A DNA stretch of 64,000 bases from Diphasiastrum complanatum (Eukaryota; Streptophyta; Lycopodiopsida; Lycopodiales; Lycopodiaceae). The notes under the pieces were generated by a model. That model saw only the letters and a list, made by a program, of their open reading frames with translations. It did no database searches and had not been told where the DNA came from. A program made the position numbers and the translations under genes. Below are positions 63,844 through 64,000 of the stretch, one piece after another; position 1 is the stretch's first letter; each line of letters starts with the position of its first letter. Where the stretch lies: NCBI GenBank assembly GCA_029204225.1, contig CM055095.1, positions 33,600,590 through 33,664,589 of the forward strand. Reading direction: 5' to 3'.

Positions 63844-64000
63844 AAGATTCAACTAGTTTCATCACATTTTGCAATATTTTCATATTTGGCATATTGAGGC
63901 CAAAACTTGTTTTAGACTTAGAGGTTGATTTTTCAAAGTTCATTAGTCTAAATTTCATTTGAATAAACACTTTTTGAAAGTGTGGGAAAGATAGAATGCA
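63839..64000 (+). repeat. 3' LTR of copia C2, partial
   Basis: First 162 bp of the LTR, cut by the window end. Confidence 0.95.

Larger units (their letters stand above)
58462..64000 (+). mobile_element. Ty1/copia C2, chimeric, cut by the window end
   Basis: 5' LTR 58462-59111, PBS, leader and gag-pol; the 3' LTR starts at 63839 and runs off the window. The left flank is TTTAG (58457-58461); the right target copy is outside the window. Very similar to C1 except that RT (C1 31693-32572) is replaced by unrelated sequence at 62191-63255. Confidence 0.93.

Overview
The window is repeat-dominated nuclear DNA of a land plant. The evidence is dense Ty1/copia and Ty3/gypsy LTR retrotransposons primed by initiator-tRNA-Met-type sites (TGGTATCAGAGC), plus one plant-type carboxylesterase (CXE) gene. 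The species cannot be named from sequence alone; nothing bacterial, viral-particle or organellar was seen. Element letters (A-K) below are labels made for this answer.

Layout. 1-513 and 8441-10995 are two halves of one minus-strand Ty3/gypsy relic (H), split by copia element A (514-8440), whose own 5' LTR is split by a truncated copia, B1 (6297-8103). 11002-14324 is a plus-strand copia (D1) that kept one reading frame but collected in-frame stops. 14325-20870 is a plus-strand gypsy gag/protease relic (G). It is interrupted by a tandem array of short hairpins (14837-18242), which in turn carries an LTR element (K, 14974-17993) with an unusual 447-codon ORF, and by an LTR fragment (19487-19946). 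20875-24050 holds an unassigned ORF, GC-rich foldbacks, a segmental duplication and two possible exons. 24054-25123 is a gag-integrase copia relic (F), broken by D2 (25124-34024). The 3' LTR of D2 contains the nearly complete copia C1 (27976-33807, target duplication CTAAC).

34284-38214 is an AT-rich block carrying about 17 copies of a 21-bp palindrome, a threefold 575-bp tandem repeat and a long CT/CA microsatellite. 38552-46235 is a rearranged cluster of copia E, with copia J inserted between its parts. 46250-48240 is B2, a second 5' fragment of the B family. 48241-50110 has no gene but ends in a primer-binding site.

50620-51660 (minus) is the only convincing host gene, an intact intronless CXE-type alpha/beta hydrolase. 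52159-57402 is a young LTR element (LTRs almost identical, target duplication CCTCT) coding only for gag and protease. 58462-64000 is C2, a close relative of C1 in which the whole reverse transcriptase has been replaced by about 1.06 kb of unrelated sequence, open and in frame at the left junction.

Working relations. Apart from the CXE hydrolase, the coding content is retroelement gag-pol: capsid-like gag, CCHC knuckle, aspartic protease, integrase, reverse transcriptase and RNase H, in copia order or gypsy order. No element here is fully intact. The gag-protease element, K, D2 and C2 would need enzymes supplied from elsewhere. Inactivating stops in D1 and E are mostly of the kind made by C-to-T change at CAG and CGA, as expected of long-methylated repeats.
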